Assembly: GCA_021823305.1 (NCBI GenBank)
Contig: JAKAOE010000053.1
Coordinates: 1 to 8,745, forward strand
Direction of reading: 5' to 3'
Length of the DNA: 8,745 nucleotides
Origin: Acidobacteriota bacterium
Lineage (GTDB): Bacteria > Acidobacteriota > Terriglobia > Terriglobales > SCQP01
This document shows, piece after piece, positions 1 through 5,185 of this stretch (position 1 is its first letter; each line of letters starts with the position of its first letter). Both the position numbers and the translations under genes were made by a program. A model generated the notes under the pieces. It saw nothing but the letters and a program-made list of their open reading frames with translations, searched no databases and was not told the origin of the DNA.

Positions 1-1
1 T

Positions 2-163
2 TCCGATCTGCGCTTCGTGGCCCGCTTCGGTTTGTTGGCGGGCGTGGTTTATGCTATATTTATCAGTCACTTGCTGCCTGTCATGCCGCTGATCCTGGGC
101 CTGTTCGCGGTGCCCGCCGCCACGATCGGGGTGGGGTTGCGCCTGCTCGGGAAGCGGGTCTGA
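2..163 (+). CDS. 3' end of a small membrane protein, probably ATP synthase subunit I-like (AtpI)
   Basis: The frame is open from the window edge to a TGA at 161-163, giving about 53 residues and no start codon in view. The translation has two hydrophobic stretches (around FGLLAGVVYAIFISHLL and MPLILGLFAVPAATIGVGL) separated by almost no loop, and ends in the basic tail RLLGKRV, the pattern of a small two- to four-helix inner-membrane protein. It stops 15 nt before atpB. A small AtpI/ATP-synt_I protein, thought to assist c-ring assembly or Mg2+ supply, commonly sits directly upstream of atpB. The assignment rests on position and hydrophobicity; I see no diagnostic AtpI motif, so an unrelated membrane protein is possible. 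Confidence 0.55.
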   Translation, partial: SDLRFVARFGLLAGVVYAIFISHLLPVMPLILGLFAVPAATIGVGLRLLGKRV

Positions 164-178
164 GACACCGAATTCGCC

Positions 179-907
179 ATGGACCAACTCTGGTTTACCC
201 GCATTCTGAACGCGCTCTTCGCCCGTCCGGTGGACGCGCTGCTGGGCGCGCTGCACGTTGCCGTGGCCCATCCCCAGGCGCCGATCAACAACACCTTCGC
301 GATGGAGGTGCTGGTCGCCCTGATCCTGATGATCCTGGCGGCGCTGGCGCGCGCGCGGCTCTCGGTGGACCAGCCCGGGACGCTGCAGCAGGCGGTGGAG
401 GTGAGCTGGCAGGGCCTCGGCGAGCACAGCGAAGAGGTGATCGGGCACGGCGGCAGCCGGTTTCTGCCCTACCTGTTCACGCTGGCGTTCTTCATCCTGC
501 TGGGCAACCTGATGGGCATGATCCCCGGCTTCGAGACGCCGACCGCCGACATCACGGTGACCGTGGGGCTGGCGCTGGCCACGTTCTTCTACTACCACGG
601 CGTGGGCCTGCGCAAGCACGGCGTGCTGCGCTACGCCCGCAGCTTCCTCGGGCCGATTCCGGCGCTGGCGCCGCTGATGCTGCCGATCGAGATCATCAGC
701 CACTTCGCCCGCATCCTGTCCCTCAGCGTCCGCCTGTACGCCAACATGTTCGCCGGCGAATTGATCACCTTGATCTTCCTGGCGCTGTTTCCGGTGGCGG
801 GCATCCTCTTCATGGGGCTGCACGTCTTCGTGGCGCTGCTGCAGGCGTACATTTTCGTGGCTTTGACCATGATCTATCTCGCCGGCGCGATCGCCGAGGA
901 GCACTGA
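179..907 (+). CDS. atpB: F-type ATP synthase Fo subunit a
   Basis: Subunit a forms the two half-channels that carry ions to and from the c-ring in the inner membrane, so that ion flow turns the rotor. The 242-residue protein is close to the family norm and mostly hydrophobic. The signature of the penultimate helices is clear: LSLSVRLYANMFAGEL, with R185 matching the essential arginine (R210 in E. coli) and E194 matching E219. The last helix reads LLQAYIFVALTMIYLAGA, with Q223 in place of E. coli Q252. The motif GNLMGMIP at 109-116 is also typical of the family. The ATG follows the upstream gene by 15 nt and no strong Shine-Dalgarno is visible. atpE follows 98 nt downstream. That gap contains a perfect 10-bp palindrome (CCAGCGCTGG, 949-958) and a short direct repeat, GGCGGGAACC, at 957-966 and 973-982. 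Confidence 0.97.
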   Translation: MDQLWFTRILNALFARPVDALLGALHVAVAHPQAPINNTFAMEVLVALILMILAALARARLSVDQPGTLQQAVEVSWQGLGEHSEEVIGHGGSRFLPYLFTLAFFILLGNLMGMIPGFETPTADITVTVGLALATFFYYHGVGLRKHGVLRYARSFLGPIPALAPLMLPIEIISHFARILSLSVRLYANMFAGELITLIFLALFPVAGILFMGLHVFVALLQAYIFVALTMIYLAGAIAEEH

Positions 908-1005
908 TCCTGGCCATGCAGCATCCCGCCGCGTGAGTCCGCCTCGCCCCAGCGCTGGCGGGAACCACCTCCGGCGGGAACCTTGATCCGAACCAAAGGA
1001 CCCGT

Positions 1006-1302
1006 ATGCGACTCAAACTCATGTACCTGCTCAGCACGCTGAGCGTGCTCTGCTTCTCCTCGCCGCTGTTCGCCCAGGGGGCGCCGGCGAATTACTCGAC
1101 GCTGAAGATCGGCGGCATCGCCATGGGCATCGCCGCCGGGCTGTGCGGCATCGGCCAGGGTATGGCGACCAAGGGCGCGGCCGAAGGGATCGCGCGCAAT
1201 CCCGGCGCGGCGGCGCAGATCCGCACCTCGTTCATCATCGGCCTGGTGCTGATCGAGTCGCTGGCGCTGTACACCTTCGCCATCGTCTTCCTGAAGCTGT
1301 AG
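1006..1302 (+). CDS. atpE: F-type ATP synthase Fo subunit c, with signal-peptide-like N terminus
   Basis: Subunit c is the hairpin protein that forms the rotating c-ring of Fo. Helix 1 reads GIAMGIAAGLCGIGQG, the polar loop is GIARNPGAA (typically R-N/Q-P), and helix 2 carries the ion-binding carboxylate E84 within LVLIESLALY. Q51, S85 and Y89 surround the site. The protein has 98 residues against roughly 75-90 for most bacteria. The extra length is an N terminus with a basic start (MRLK), a hydrophobic core and an A-Q-G end near residues 23-25, which looks like a cleavable signal peptide; such extended c subunits occur in several phyla. The ATG has a good AAAGGA site at 995-1000 with 5-nt spacing. 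atpF, atpH and the F1 genes do not follow; a strong hairpin and a tRNA gene come next. Confidence 0.96.
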   Translation: MRLKLMYLLSTLSVLCFSSPLFAQGAPANYSTLKIGGIAMGIAAGLCGIGQGMATKGAAEGIARNPGAAAQIRTSFIIGLVLIESLALYTFAIVFLKL

Positions 1303-1305
1303 CCG

Positions 1306-1348
1306 GCGCGTCCGCGGGCGGCGCCGTGGCGCCGTCCGCGGACGGCGC
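1306..1348 (+). terminator. Strong GC hairpin after atpE (possible terminator or mRNA 3' stabiliser)
   Basis: Four nt after the atpE stop, positions 1309-1324 pair with 1329-1344 over 16 bp (one G-U wobble, 1318/1335) around a CGTG tetraloop. Three more pairs form outside a one-base bulge (1306-1308 with 1346-1348). No T tract follows, so it is not a canonical intrinsic terminator. It could still end the atp transcript, pause polymerase or block 3' exonucleases. Position and stability are directly visible; function is inferred. Confidence 0.45.
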
Positions 1349-1350
1349 GC

Positions 1351-1356
1351 TACAAT
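1351..1356 (+). promoter_or_regulatory. Possible -10 element for the tRNA-Val transcript
   Basis: TACAAT lies 15 nt before the first tRNA base, just after the hairpin, matching five of six bases of the sigma-70 -10 consensus. Transcription would start near 1363, giving a leader of about 9 nt. No recognisable -35 hexamer lies 16-18 nt upstream, where the hairpin arm is. It is a weak call based on one hexamer and position. Confidence 0.27.
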
Positions 1357-1371
1357 GGGAGCGGTTTTGCC

Positions 1372-1448
1372 GGGCGCCTAGCTCAGTTGGTTAGAGCGCC
1401 GCCTTCACACGGCGGAGGTCATAGGTTCGAGTCCTATGGCGCCCACCA
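1372..1448 (+). tRNA. tRNA-Val (anticodon CAC)
   Basis: A full cloverleaf folds by eye. The acceptor stem is GGGCGCC (1372-1378) with GGCGCCC (1438-1444), discriminator A1445 and encoded CCA at 1446-1448. The D arm has GCTC/GAGC with a GG-containing loop. The anticodon stem CCGCC/GGCGG (1399-1403, 1411-1415) encloses loop TTCACAC with anticodon CAC at 1406-1408, which reads the valine codon GTG. The T arm is ATAGG-TTCGAGT-CCTAT. GTG is heavily used in the surrounding GC-rich genes, so a dedicated CAC isoacceptor fits. The yceD coding region begins only 11 nt after the CCA, so both may share a transcript that is cut when the tRNA matures. Confidence 0.97.
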
Positions 1449-1459
1449 GAGGAATGGAC

Positions 1460-1984
1460 GTGCTCATCGAAGTGCAAGTGGCGCGGCTGCATCCGGTGCC
1501 GTTCGATTTGCGCTGGACGGCGGGCCGGAACGCAGCCGAGCTGGCCGCCTTGCCGGAGGTGGCGGGCGAGCTGCGGTTCCAGGGCGAGGCGCGGCTGGCG
1601 GGCGAGGGCCTGCGGCTGCGCGGGCACCTGCACGGCGACATCGCGCCGGCGTGCGCGCGCTGCCTGGAGCCGATTCCGATGACCGTGGACCGCGACCTGG
1701 ATTTGCTCTACCAGCCCGAGTCGGTGATCGGCGAGAGCGCCGAAGTGGAGATCCACACCGCCGACACCGAGGTGGGTTTTTTCGCCGGCGGGGGGGTGGA
1801 CGTGGCGGAGGTGGCGCGGGAGCAGATCCTGCTGGCGCTGCCGATGCAGCCGCTCTGCCGCCCCGACTGCCGCGGGTTGTGCCCGAAGTGCGGCGCCAAC
1901 CTCAACCAGGGCCCCTGCAGTTGCGCGCCGGCGGCCGACGACCGCTGGAGCGCGCTGAAAACGCTGCGCAAGCCGGGGCCGTAG
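1460..1984 (+). CDS. yceD: DUF177/YceD-family protein (23S rRNA accumulation)
   Basis: YceD/DUF177 proteins are needed for normal 23S rRNA accumulation in E. coli and plants, and their genes are usually next to rpmF, as here. The 174-residue product has the family's C-terminal cysteine block: C133, C137, C141, C144, C153 and C155, in PLCRPDCRGLCPKCGANLNQ and the following GPCSC. An earlier CxxC pair (C65, C68) lies in PACARCLEP. It ends in RWSALKTLRK, as homologues do. I chose GTG at 1460 because the only good ribosome site, GAGGA at 1449-1453, is 6 nt upstream and the product then begins MLIEV, like many relatives. An in-frame ATG at 1454 directly abuts that site, and one at 1436 lies inside the tRNA; both are less likely. 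A run of seven G near 1790 does not break the frame. Confidence 0.9.
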   Translation: MLIEVQVARLHPVPFDLRWTAGRNAAELAALPEVAGELRFQGEARLAGEGLRLRGHLHGDIAPACARCLEPIPMTVDRDLDLLYQPESVIGESAEVEIHTADTEVGFFAGGGVDVAEVAREQILLALPMQPLCRPDCRGLCPKCGANLNQGPCSCAPAADDRWSALKTLRKPGP

Positions 1985-2008
1985 CCCGATCGCAGAACGG
2001 AATCTTTC

Positions 2009-2191
2009 ATGCCCAATCCCAAACGCCGCCATTCCAAGCAGCGCACCAGCACCCGCCGGGCGCACGACCACCTGACCGCGGCCTCGCTCGCCGAGTGCCC
2101 CAATTGCCACGAGCGCAAGCTGCCGCATCGCGCCTGCCCCAAGTGCGGCTACTATAAAGACCGCGAAGTCTTCGCCGTCAAGGAGAAGTAA
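2009..2191 (+). CDS. rpmF: 50S ribosomal protein L32 (zinc-binding form)
   Basis: L32 is a small protein of the large ribosomal subunit. The 60-residue product begins [20 protein letters not shown], the classic basic L32 start, and contains two CxxC pairs (C30/C33 in ECPNCH and C43/C46 in CPKCG) that form the zinc ribbon, so this is the C+ paralogue type. It lies 24 nt after yceD with a weak CGGA site and 52 nt before plsX. The order yceD-rpmF-plsX is widely conserved and couples ribosome production to membrane lipid synthesis. Some genomes have a second, zinc-free L32 elsewhere; nothing here addresses that. Confidence 0.97.
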   Translation: MPNPKRRHSKQRTSTRRAHDHLTAASLAECPNCHERKLPHRACPKCGYYKDREVFAVKEK

Positions 2192-2243
2192 GCCAAGCCA
2201 TCGCGCCGGGGCGGGAGCGGCAGCCGCCCGGCTGCCCGCGCCT

Positions 2244-3287
2244 ATGCCTTTTCCCACCATCGCCCTGGACGCTATGGGGAGCGACAGTGCGCCCGCCCCC
2301 GAGATCGAGGGCGCGGTCGCGGCGGCGCGCGAGCTGGGGGTGAAGGTGCTGCTGGTGGGGCTGGAGCCCAAGCTGCGCGCGGCGCTCGACGCCTACCCGC
2401 CCGCGCAGCGCGCCAACATCGAGATCGTGCCCGCCACCGAAGTCATCACCATGGAGGACAAGGCGGTGCGGGCGGTGCGCACCAAGCGCAACTCCTCGGT
2501 GCACGTGTGCGCGCGGCTGGTGAAAAATGGCCAGGCCGCCGGGCTGGTGAGCGCGGGCAACACCGGGGCGGTGATGGCGACCAGCAAGCTGATGCTGGGC
2601 AGCCTGGCGGGGGTGCAGCGGCCGGCGCTGGCCACCGTGATCCCCACCGCCGGCGGGCGGGCGGCGATCCTGATCGACGTGGGGGCCAATGTGGACTGCC
2701 GGCCCGAGCACCTCGAGCAGTTCGCGGTGATGGGCGAGATCTACTACCGCGTGGTGCTGGGCGAGCGCGGGGCGGCGCAGGGCGCGGGCCCACGCGTCGG
2801 CCTGTTGTCGATCGGGGAAGAGGAGATCAAGGGCAACGACCTGACGCGCGAGGCGTTCGCGCTGCTGCGCCAGTTGCCGCTCAATTTCATCGGCAACGTC
2901 GAGGGGCGCGACATCTTCCAGGGCGACGTCGAGGTGATCGTCTGCGACGGCTTCGTCGGCAACGTCGCGCTGAAGATCAGCGAGGGGCTGGTGGAGACCA
3001 TCCGCGGGCTGCTGCGCGAGCTGCTCAGCTCGTCGCTGCCCAGCCGGCTGGGGTACCTGCTGGCGCGGCCGGCGTTCGCGGCGTTCAAGAAGCGGCTGGA
3101 CTACAGCGAGTACGGCGGCGCGCCGCTGCTGGGGGTGCGCGGCATCGTCATCATCTGCCATGGGCGCAGCAACGCCAAGGCGATCAAGAACGCCATCCGC
3201 GTTGCGGCCGAGTCCGCCTCGCGGCAGGTCAACCGGGAGATCGAGACCCGCTTGAGCCGCATCGGCCAGCCGGCGGCGCAGCCGTAA
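2244..3287 (+). CDS. plsX: Phosphate acyltransferase PlsX
   Basis: PlsX converts acyl-ACP and phosphate to acyl-phosphate, the donor used by PlsY to acylate glycerol-3-phosphate in the first step of phospholipid synthesis; it is a peripheral membrane protein. The 347-residue length fits the family. Motifs in order: [12 protein letters not shown] (6-17, where most homologues have GGD instead of GSD), [11 protein letters not shown] (102-112), [15 protein letters not shown] (143-157), [20 protein letters not shown] (217-236) then [17 protein letters not shown] (288-300) and [13 protein letters not shown] (306-318). The start is set by [12 protein letters not shown]; no clear Shine-Dalgarno precedes it, so translation may depend on rpmF. 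fabH, often found between plsX and fabD, is missing: fabD starts 10 nt after the stop. Confidence 0.97.
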   Translation: MPFPTIALDAMGSDSAPAPEIEGAVAAARELGVKVLLVGLEPKLRAALDAYPPAQRANIEIVPATEVITMEDKAVRAVRTKRNSSVHVCARLVKNGQAAGLVSAGNTGAVMATSKLMLGSLAGVQRPALATVIPTAGGRAAILIDVGANVDCRPEHLEQFAVMGEIYYRVVLGERGAAQGAGPRVGLLSIGEEEIKGNDLTREAFALLRQLPLNFIGNVEGRDIFQGDVEVIVCDGFVGNVALKISEGLVETIRGLLRELLSSSLPSRLGYLLARPAFAAFKKRLDYSEYGGAPLLGVRGIVIICHGRSNAKAIKNAIRVAAESASRQVNREIETRLSRIGQPAAQP

Positions 3288-3297
3288 ATTTTCCACT

Positions 3298-4236
3298 ATG
3301 GGGCAAACTGCGTTTCTCTTCCCCGGCCAAGGCTCGCAGTACGCGGGCATGGGCCAAGAGCTGGCGGCCCGGATACCGGCCGCGGCGGCGGTGTTCGCCG
3401 CCGCCGACCAGGCGCTGGGCGAGCCGCTGAGCCGGCTCTGCTTCGCCGGTCCGGAGGCGGAGCTGACGCTCACCGCCAACACCCAGCCGGCGGTGCTGAC
3501 GGTGTCGCTCGCGGCGGCGCACGCGCTGGCGGAAGCGGGGGTGACGCCGGACTACGTCGCCGGGCACAGCCTGGGCGAGTACTCGGCGCTGGTCGCCGCC
3601 GGCGGCATGGAGTTCAAGGACGCGGTCAAGGTGGTGCGGCGGCGGGGCGAGCTGATGCAGGAGGCGGTGCCGGCGGGTGCCGGCGCGATGGCGGCGCTGC
3701 TCGGGCTGGACGGCGGTGCGGTCGAGGCGATTTGCCGCGAGGCGGCTGAAGGCGAGGTCTGCTCGCCGGCCAACTTCAACGCCCCCGGCCAGATCGTCAT
3801 CGCCGGCCATAAGGCGGCGGTGGAGCGCGCCTGCGTCCTGGCCGCGGCCCGCGGCGGCAGGGCGGTCCCGCTGCCGGTGAGCGCGCCCTTCCATTGCAGC
3901 CTGATGGCGCCGGCCCAGGAGACGCTGCAGTGGGACCTGTGGAACACGTTCTTCTCCGAGCTCAACCTGCCGCTCGTGACCAACGTGGACGCCGAGCTGA
4001 TCGAGGGGGCGGAGGAGGCGCGCGACGCGCTCATCCGCCAGGTGACCGCGCCGGTGCAGTGGGAGCGCTCGATGCGCGAACTGCTGCGGCGCGGGGTGAC
4101 GCTGTTCATCGAGGTCGGCCCCGGTCGCGTGCTCAGCGGCCTGCTCAAGCGCGTGGACCGCGCCGCGGTCTGCGTCAACGTGGAAGACATGGCTTCGCTC
4201 GACAAGGCGGTGGACGCATGGCGCGCGCGGCGTTGA
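3298..4236 (+). CDS. fabD: Malonyl-CoA:ACP transacylase
   Basis: FabD moves the malonyl group from malonyl-CoA to the ACP phosphopantetheine thiol, supplying extender units for fatty-acid synthesis in the cytosol. The 312-residue protein shows FPGQGSQ (8-14, oxyanion-hole Q11), the nucleophile elbow GHSLGE with S91, R116 in VVRRRGELMQ, H199 in APFHCSLM completing the Ser-His dyad, and Q248 in RQVTAPVQW. The C-terminal IEVGPGRVLSGL is also typical. The segment QWDLWNTFFSELNLP (211-225) is richer in aromatic residues than the usual Leu/Ala/Glu helix there, though the flanking motifs are normal. The ATG is 10 nt after plsX with no visible Shine-Dalgarno, suggesting translational coupling. Its last codons and stop form the left edge of a 113-bp tandem duplication. 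Confidence 0.97.
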   Translation: MGQTAFLFPGQGSQYAGMGQELAARIPAAAAVFAAADQALGEPLSRLCFAGPEAELTLTANTQPAVLTVSLAAAHALAEAGVTPDYVAGHSLGEYSALVAAGGMEFKDAVKVVRRRGELMQEAVPAGAGAMAALLGLDGGAVEAICREAAEGEVCSPANFNAPGQIVIAGHKAAVERACVLAAARGGRAVPLPVSAPFHCSLMAPAQETLQWDLWNTFFSELNLPLVTNVDAELIEGAEEARDALIRQVTAPVQWERSMRELLRRGVTLFIEVGPGRVLSGLLKRVDRAAVCVNVEDMASLDKAVDAWRARR

Positions 4237-4343
4237 CGCGGCCCACGCCCGGCGCGGCTCCCGCCTCCCATTCGACGTCGGGTCCGGCAACAAGCCGGAC
4301 CCGAGGAGTCCAGCCATGAGCGCACAGCTCTCCGCGCGGGTCG
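4231..4343 (+). repeat. Tandem duplication, copy 1 (113-bp unit over the fabD/fabG junction)
   Basis: This block is repeated immediately downstream at 4344-4456 with a period of exactly 113 bp. It starts in the last codon of fabD and ends in codon 10 of the fabG-like start at 4316. It contains a hairpin, a GAGGAG ribosome site, an ATG and the first nine codons of fabG. Against copy 2 it differs at six positions, all transitions and all in 4242-4276 (4242, 4245, 4259, 4266, 4270, 4276). From 4277 on the copies are identical. The join uses a shared CGTT present at the fabD end and within fabG, which fits slippage or short-homology recombination. Confidence 0.93.
4278..4304 (+). promoter_or_regulatory. 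11-bp perfect hairpin upstream of the decoy fabG start
   Basis: TCGGGTCCGGC (4278-4288) pairs perfectly with GCCGGACCCGA (4294-4304) around an AACAA loop. The last two bases of the 3' arm are the first two of the GAGGAG ribosome site (4303-4308), so a folded stem would partly hide it. No T tract follows. It could be a translation-control stem, a weak attenuator or a REP-like extragenic palindrome. The structure is certain from the sequence; its function is not. Confidence 0.6.
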
Positions 4344-4432
4344 CGTTGACGCGGTCCGCGCCCGGCGCGGCCCCCGCCCCCCGTTCGATGTCGGGTCCGG
4401 CAACAAGCCGGACCCGAGGAGTCCAGCCATGA
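4316..4432 (+). pseudogene. 38-codon ORF: duplicated fabG 5' end, out of frame with fabG
   Basis: The upstream copy of the fabG start has the same GAGGAG site at 7-nt spacing and the same first nine codons (MSAQLSARV) as fabG. It then runs through copy 2 in another frame, because 113 is not a multiple of three. It ends at TGA 4430-4432, overlapping the fabG ATG as ATGA. The peptide tail is rich in Ala, Pro, Arg and Ser and resembles no protein I know. It is either a by-product of the duplication or a translated leader ORF that feeds ribosomes to fabG by termination-reinitiation. Ribosomes should initiate here, since the start context equals the real one. Confidence 0.4.
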
Positions 4433-4460
4433 GCGCACAGCTCTCCGCGCGGGTCGCGTT
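4344..4460 (+). repeat. Tandem duplication, copy 2 (carries the functional fabG start)
   Basis: This is the second copy of the 113-bp unit plus the trailing CGTT homology. It retains a relic of the fabD stop region (GCGTTGACGCGG, from 4343) although no gene ends there. The working fabG ribosome site and ATG (4429) lie in this copy. The 71 nt 4390-4460 match 4277-4347 base for base, while the preceding 46 nt differ at six positions. Because the copies are not identical, a simple assembly error is unlikely. Confidence 0.93.
4391..4417 (+). promoter_or_regulatory. 11-bp perfect hairpin overlapping the fabG ribosome site
   Basis: This is the second copy of the hairpin: arms 4391-4401 and 4407-4417, loop AACAA, identical to copy 1. 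The 3' arm takes the first two bases of the GAGGAG site (4416-4421) for the fabG ATG at 4429. Since it lies inside the leader ORF, a ribosome translating that ORF would melt it and expose the fabG site; that consequence is an inference. Confidence 0.6.
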
Positions 4461-5178
4461 AGTCACCGGCGCGTCGCAGGGCATTGGACGCGCGGTGGCG
4501 CTGGCGCTGGCCGCCGACGGCGTCAAGCTGGCGCTGGCGGCGCGCCAGAAGGACAAGCTCGACGCGCTGGCGGCCGAGATCGCGGCCGCCGGCGGCGAGG
4601 CGCTGCCGCTGGCCGTTGACGTCACCCAGGATGCCGAGCTCAAGGCCGCGGTGCAGCAGGCGCAAAAGCACTTCGGCTCGCTCGACATTCTGGTCAACAA
4701 CGCCGGCATCACGCGCGACCAGCTCGCGCTGCGCATGAAGCGCGAGGACTGGGACGCGGTGCTGGCCACCAACTTGACCGCGGCCTTCGTCGCCATCCAG
4801 GCGGTGCTGCCCGGCATGGTGCGGCAGCGCTGGGGACGGATCGTCAACATCGCCAGCGTGGTCGCCGAGTCGGGCAACCCCGGGCAGGCGAACTACGTGG
4901 CCGCCAAGGCGGGGCTGATCGGGCTGACCAAGTCGCTGGCGTTGGAAGTGGCCTCGCGCCAGATCACGGTGAACGCGGTCGCGCCCGGCTACATCGCCAC
5001 CGCGATGACCGCCAACCTGGGGGAAAAGGCCGGCGAACGGCTGCTGGAACACATTCCGCTGGGCCGCATCGGCACGGCGGAGGAGGTGGCGGCGGCGGTG
5101 CGTTTTCTGGCGGGCGAGAGCGCGAGCTACATCACCGGCCAGACGCTCGACGTCAACGGCGGACTATATTTGAGGTAG
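4429..5178 (+). CDS. fabG: 3-oxoacyl-[acyl-carrier-protein] reductase
   Basis: FabG reduces 3-oxoacyl-ACP to 3-hydroxyacyl-ACP with NADPH in each elongation cycle. The 249-residue classical SDR has TGASQGIG (13-20) for cofactor binding, D64 in AVDVT, NNAG (90-93), N115, the catalytic S143 in NIASVV, and Y156/K160 in ANYVAAKAG. PGYIATAMT and LDVNGGLYLR close the fold. R177 in ASRQITVN matches an ACP-docking arginine of E. coli FabG, and with the fabD neighbour this favours true FabG over a generic SDR. The start has GAGGAG at 4416-4421 with 7-nt spacing, and lies in the second copy of a tandem duplication. acpP, the usual next gene, is absent; a UPF0173 hydrolase follows after 7 nt. Confidence 0.96.
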   Translation: MSAQLSARVALVTGASQGIGRAVALALAADGVKLALAARQKDKLDALAAEIAAAGGEALPLAVDVTQDAELKAAVQQAQKHFGSLDILVNNAGITRDQLALRMKREDWDAVLATNLTAAFVAIQAVLPGMVRQRWGRIVNIASVVAESGNPGQANYVAAKAGLIGLTKSLALEVASRQITVNAVAPGYIATAMTANLGEKAGERLLEHIPLGRIGTAEEVAAAVRFLAGESASYITGQTLDVNGGLYLR

Positions 5179-5185
5179 AGGAGCC

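Noticed and set aside
957..982. Direct repeat GGCGGGAACC twice before atpE
   Set aside because: Only two 10-bp copies in GC-rich DNA; too little to name an operator.
1391..2371. Long minus-strand and alternative + frames over tRNA, yceD and rpmF
   Set aside because: They would cross the tRNA and two conserved genes and have no motif.
4316..4428. fabG starting at the first ATG with an N-terminal extension
   Set aside because: That ATG is out of frame with fabG (period 113 bp) and its frame stops at 4432.
4231..4460. CRISPR or mobile-element interpretation of the repeats
   Set aside because: Only two adjacent copies with no spacer, no terminal inverted repeats and no transposase; a tandem duplication explains it.
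2178..4877. Several long open frames on the minus strand (over 300 codons) opposite plsX, fabD and fabG
   Set aside because: They are antisense to clear conserved genes, are Arg/Ala/His-rich and match no protein pattern; GC-rich codon use leaves few stops in these frames.
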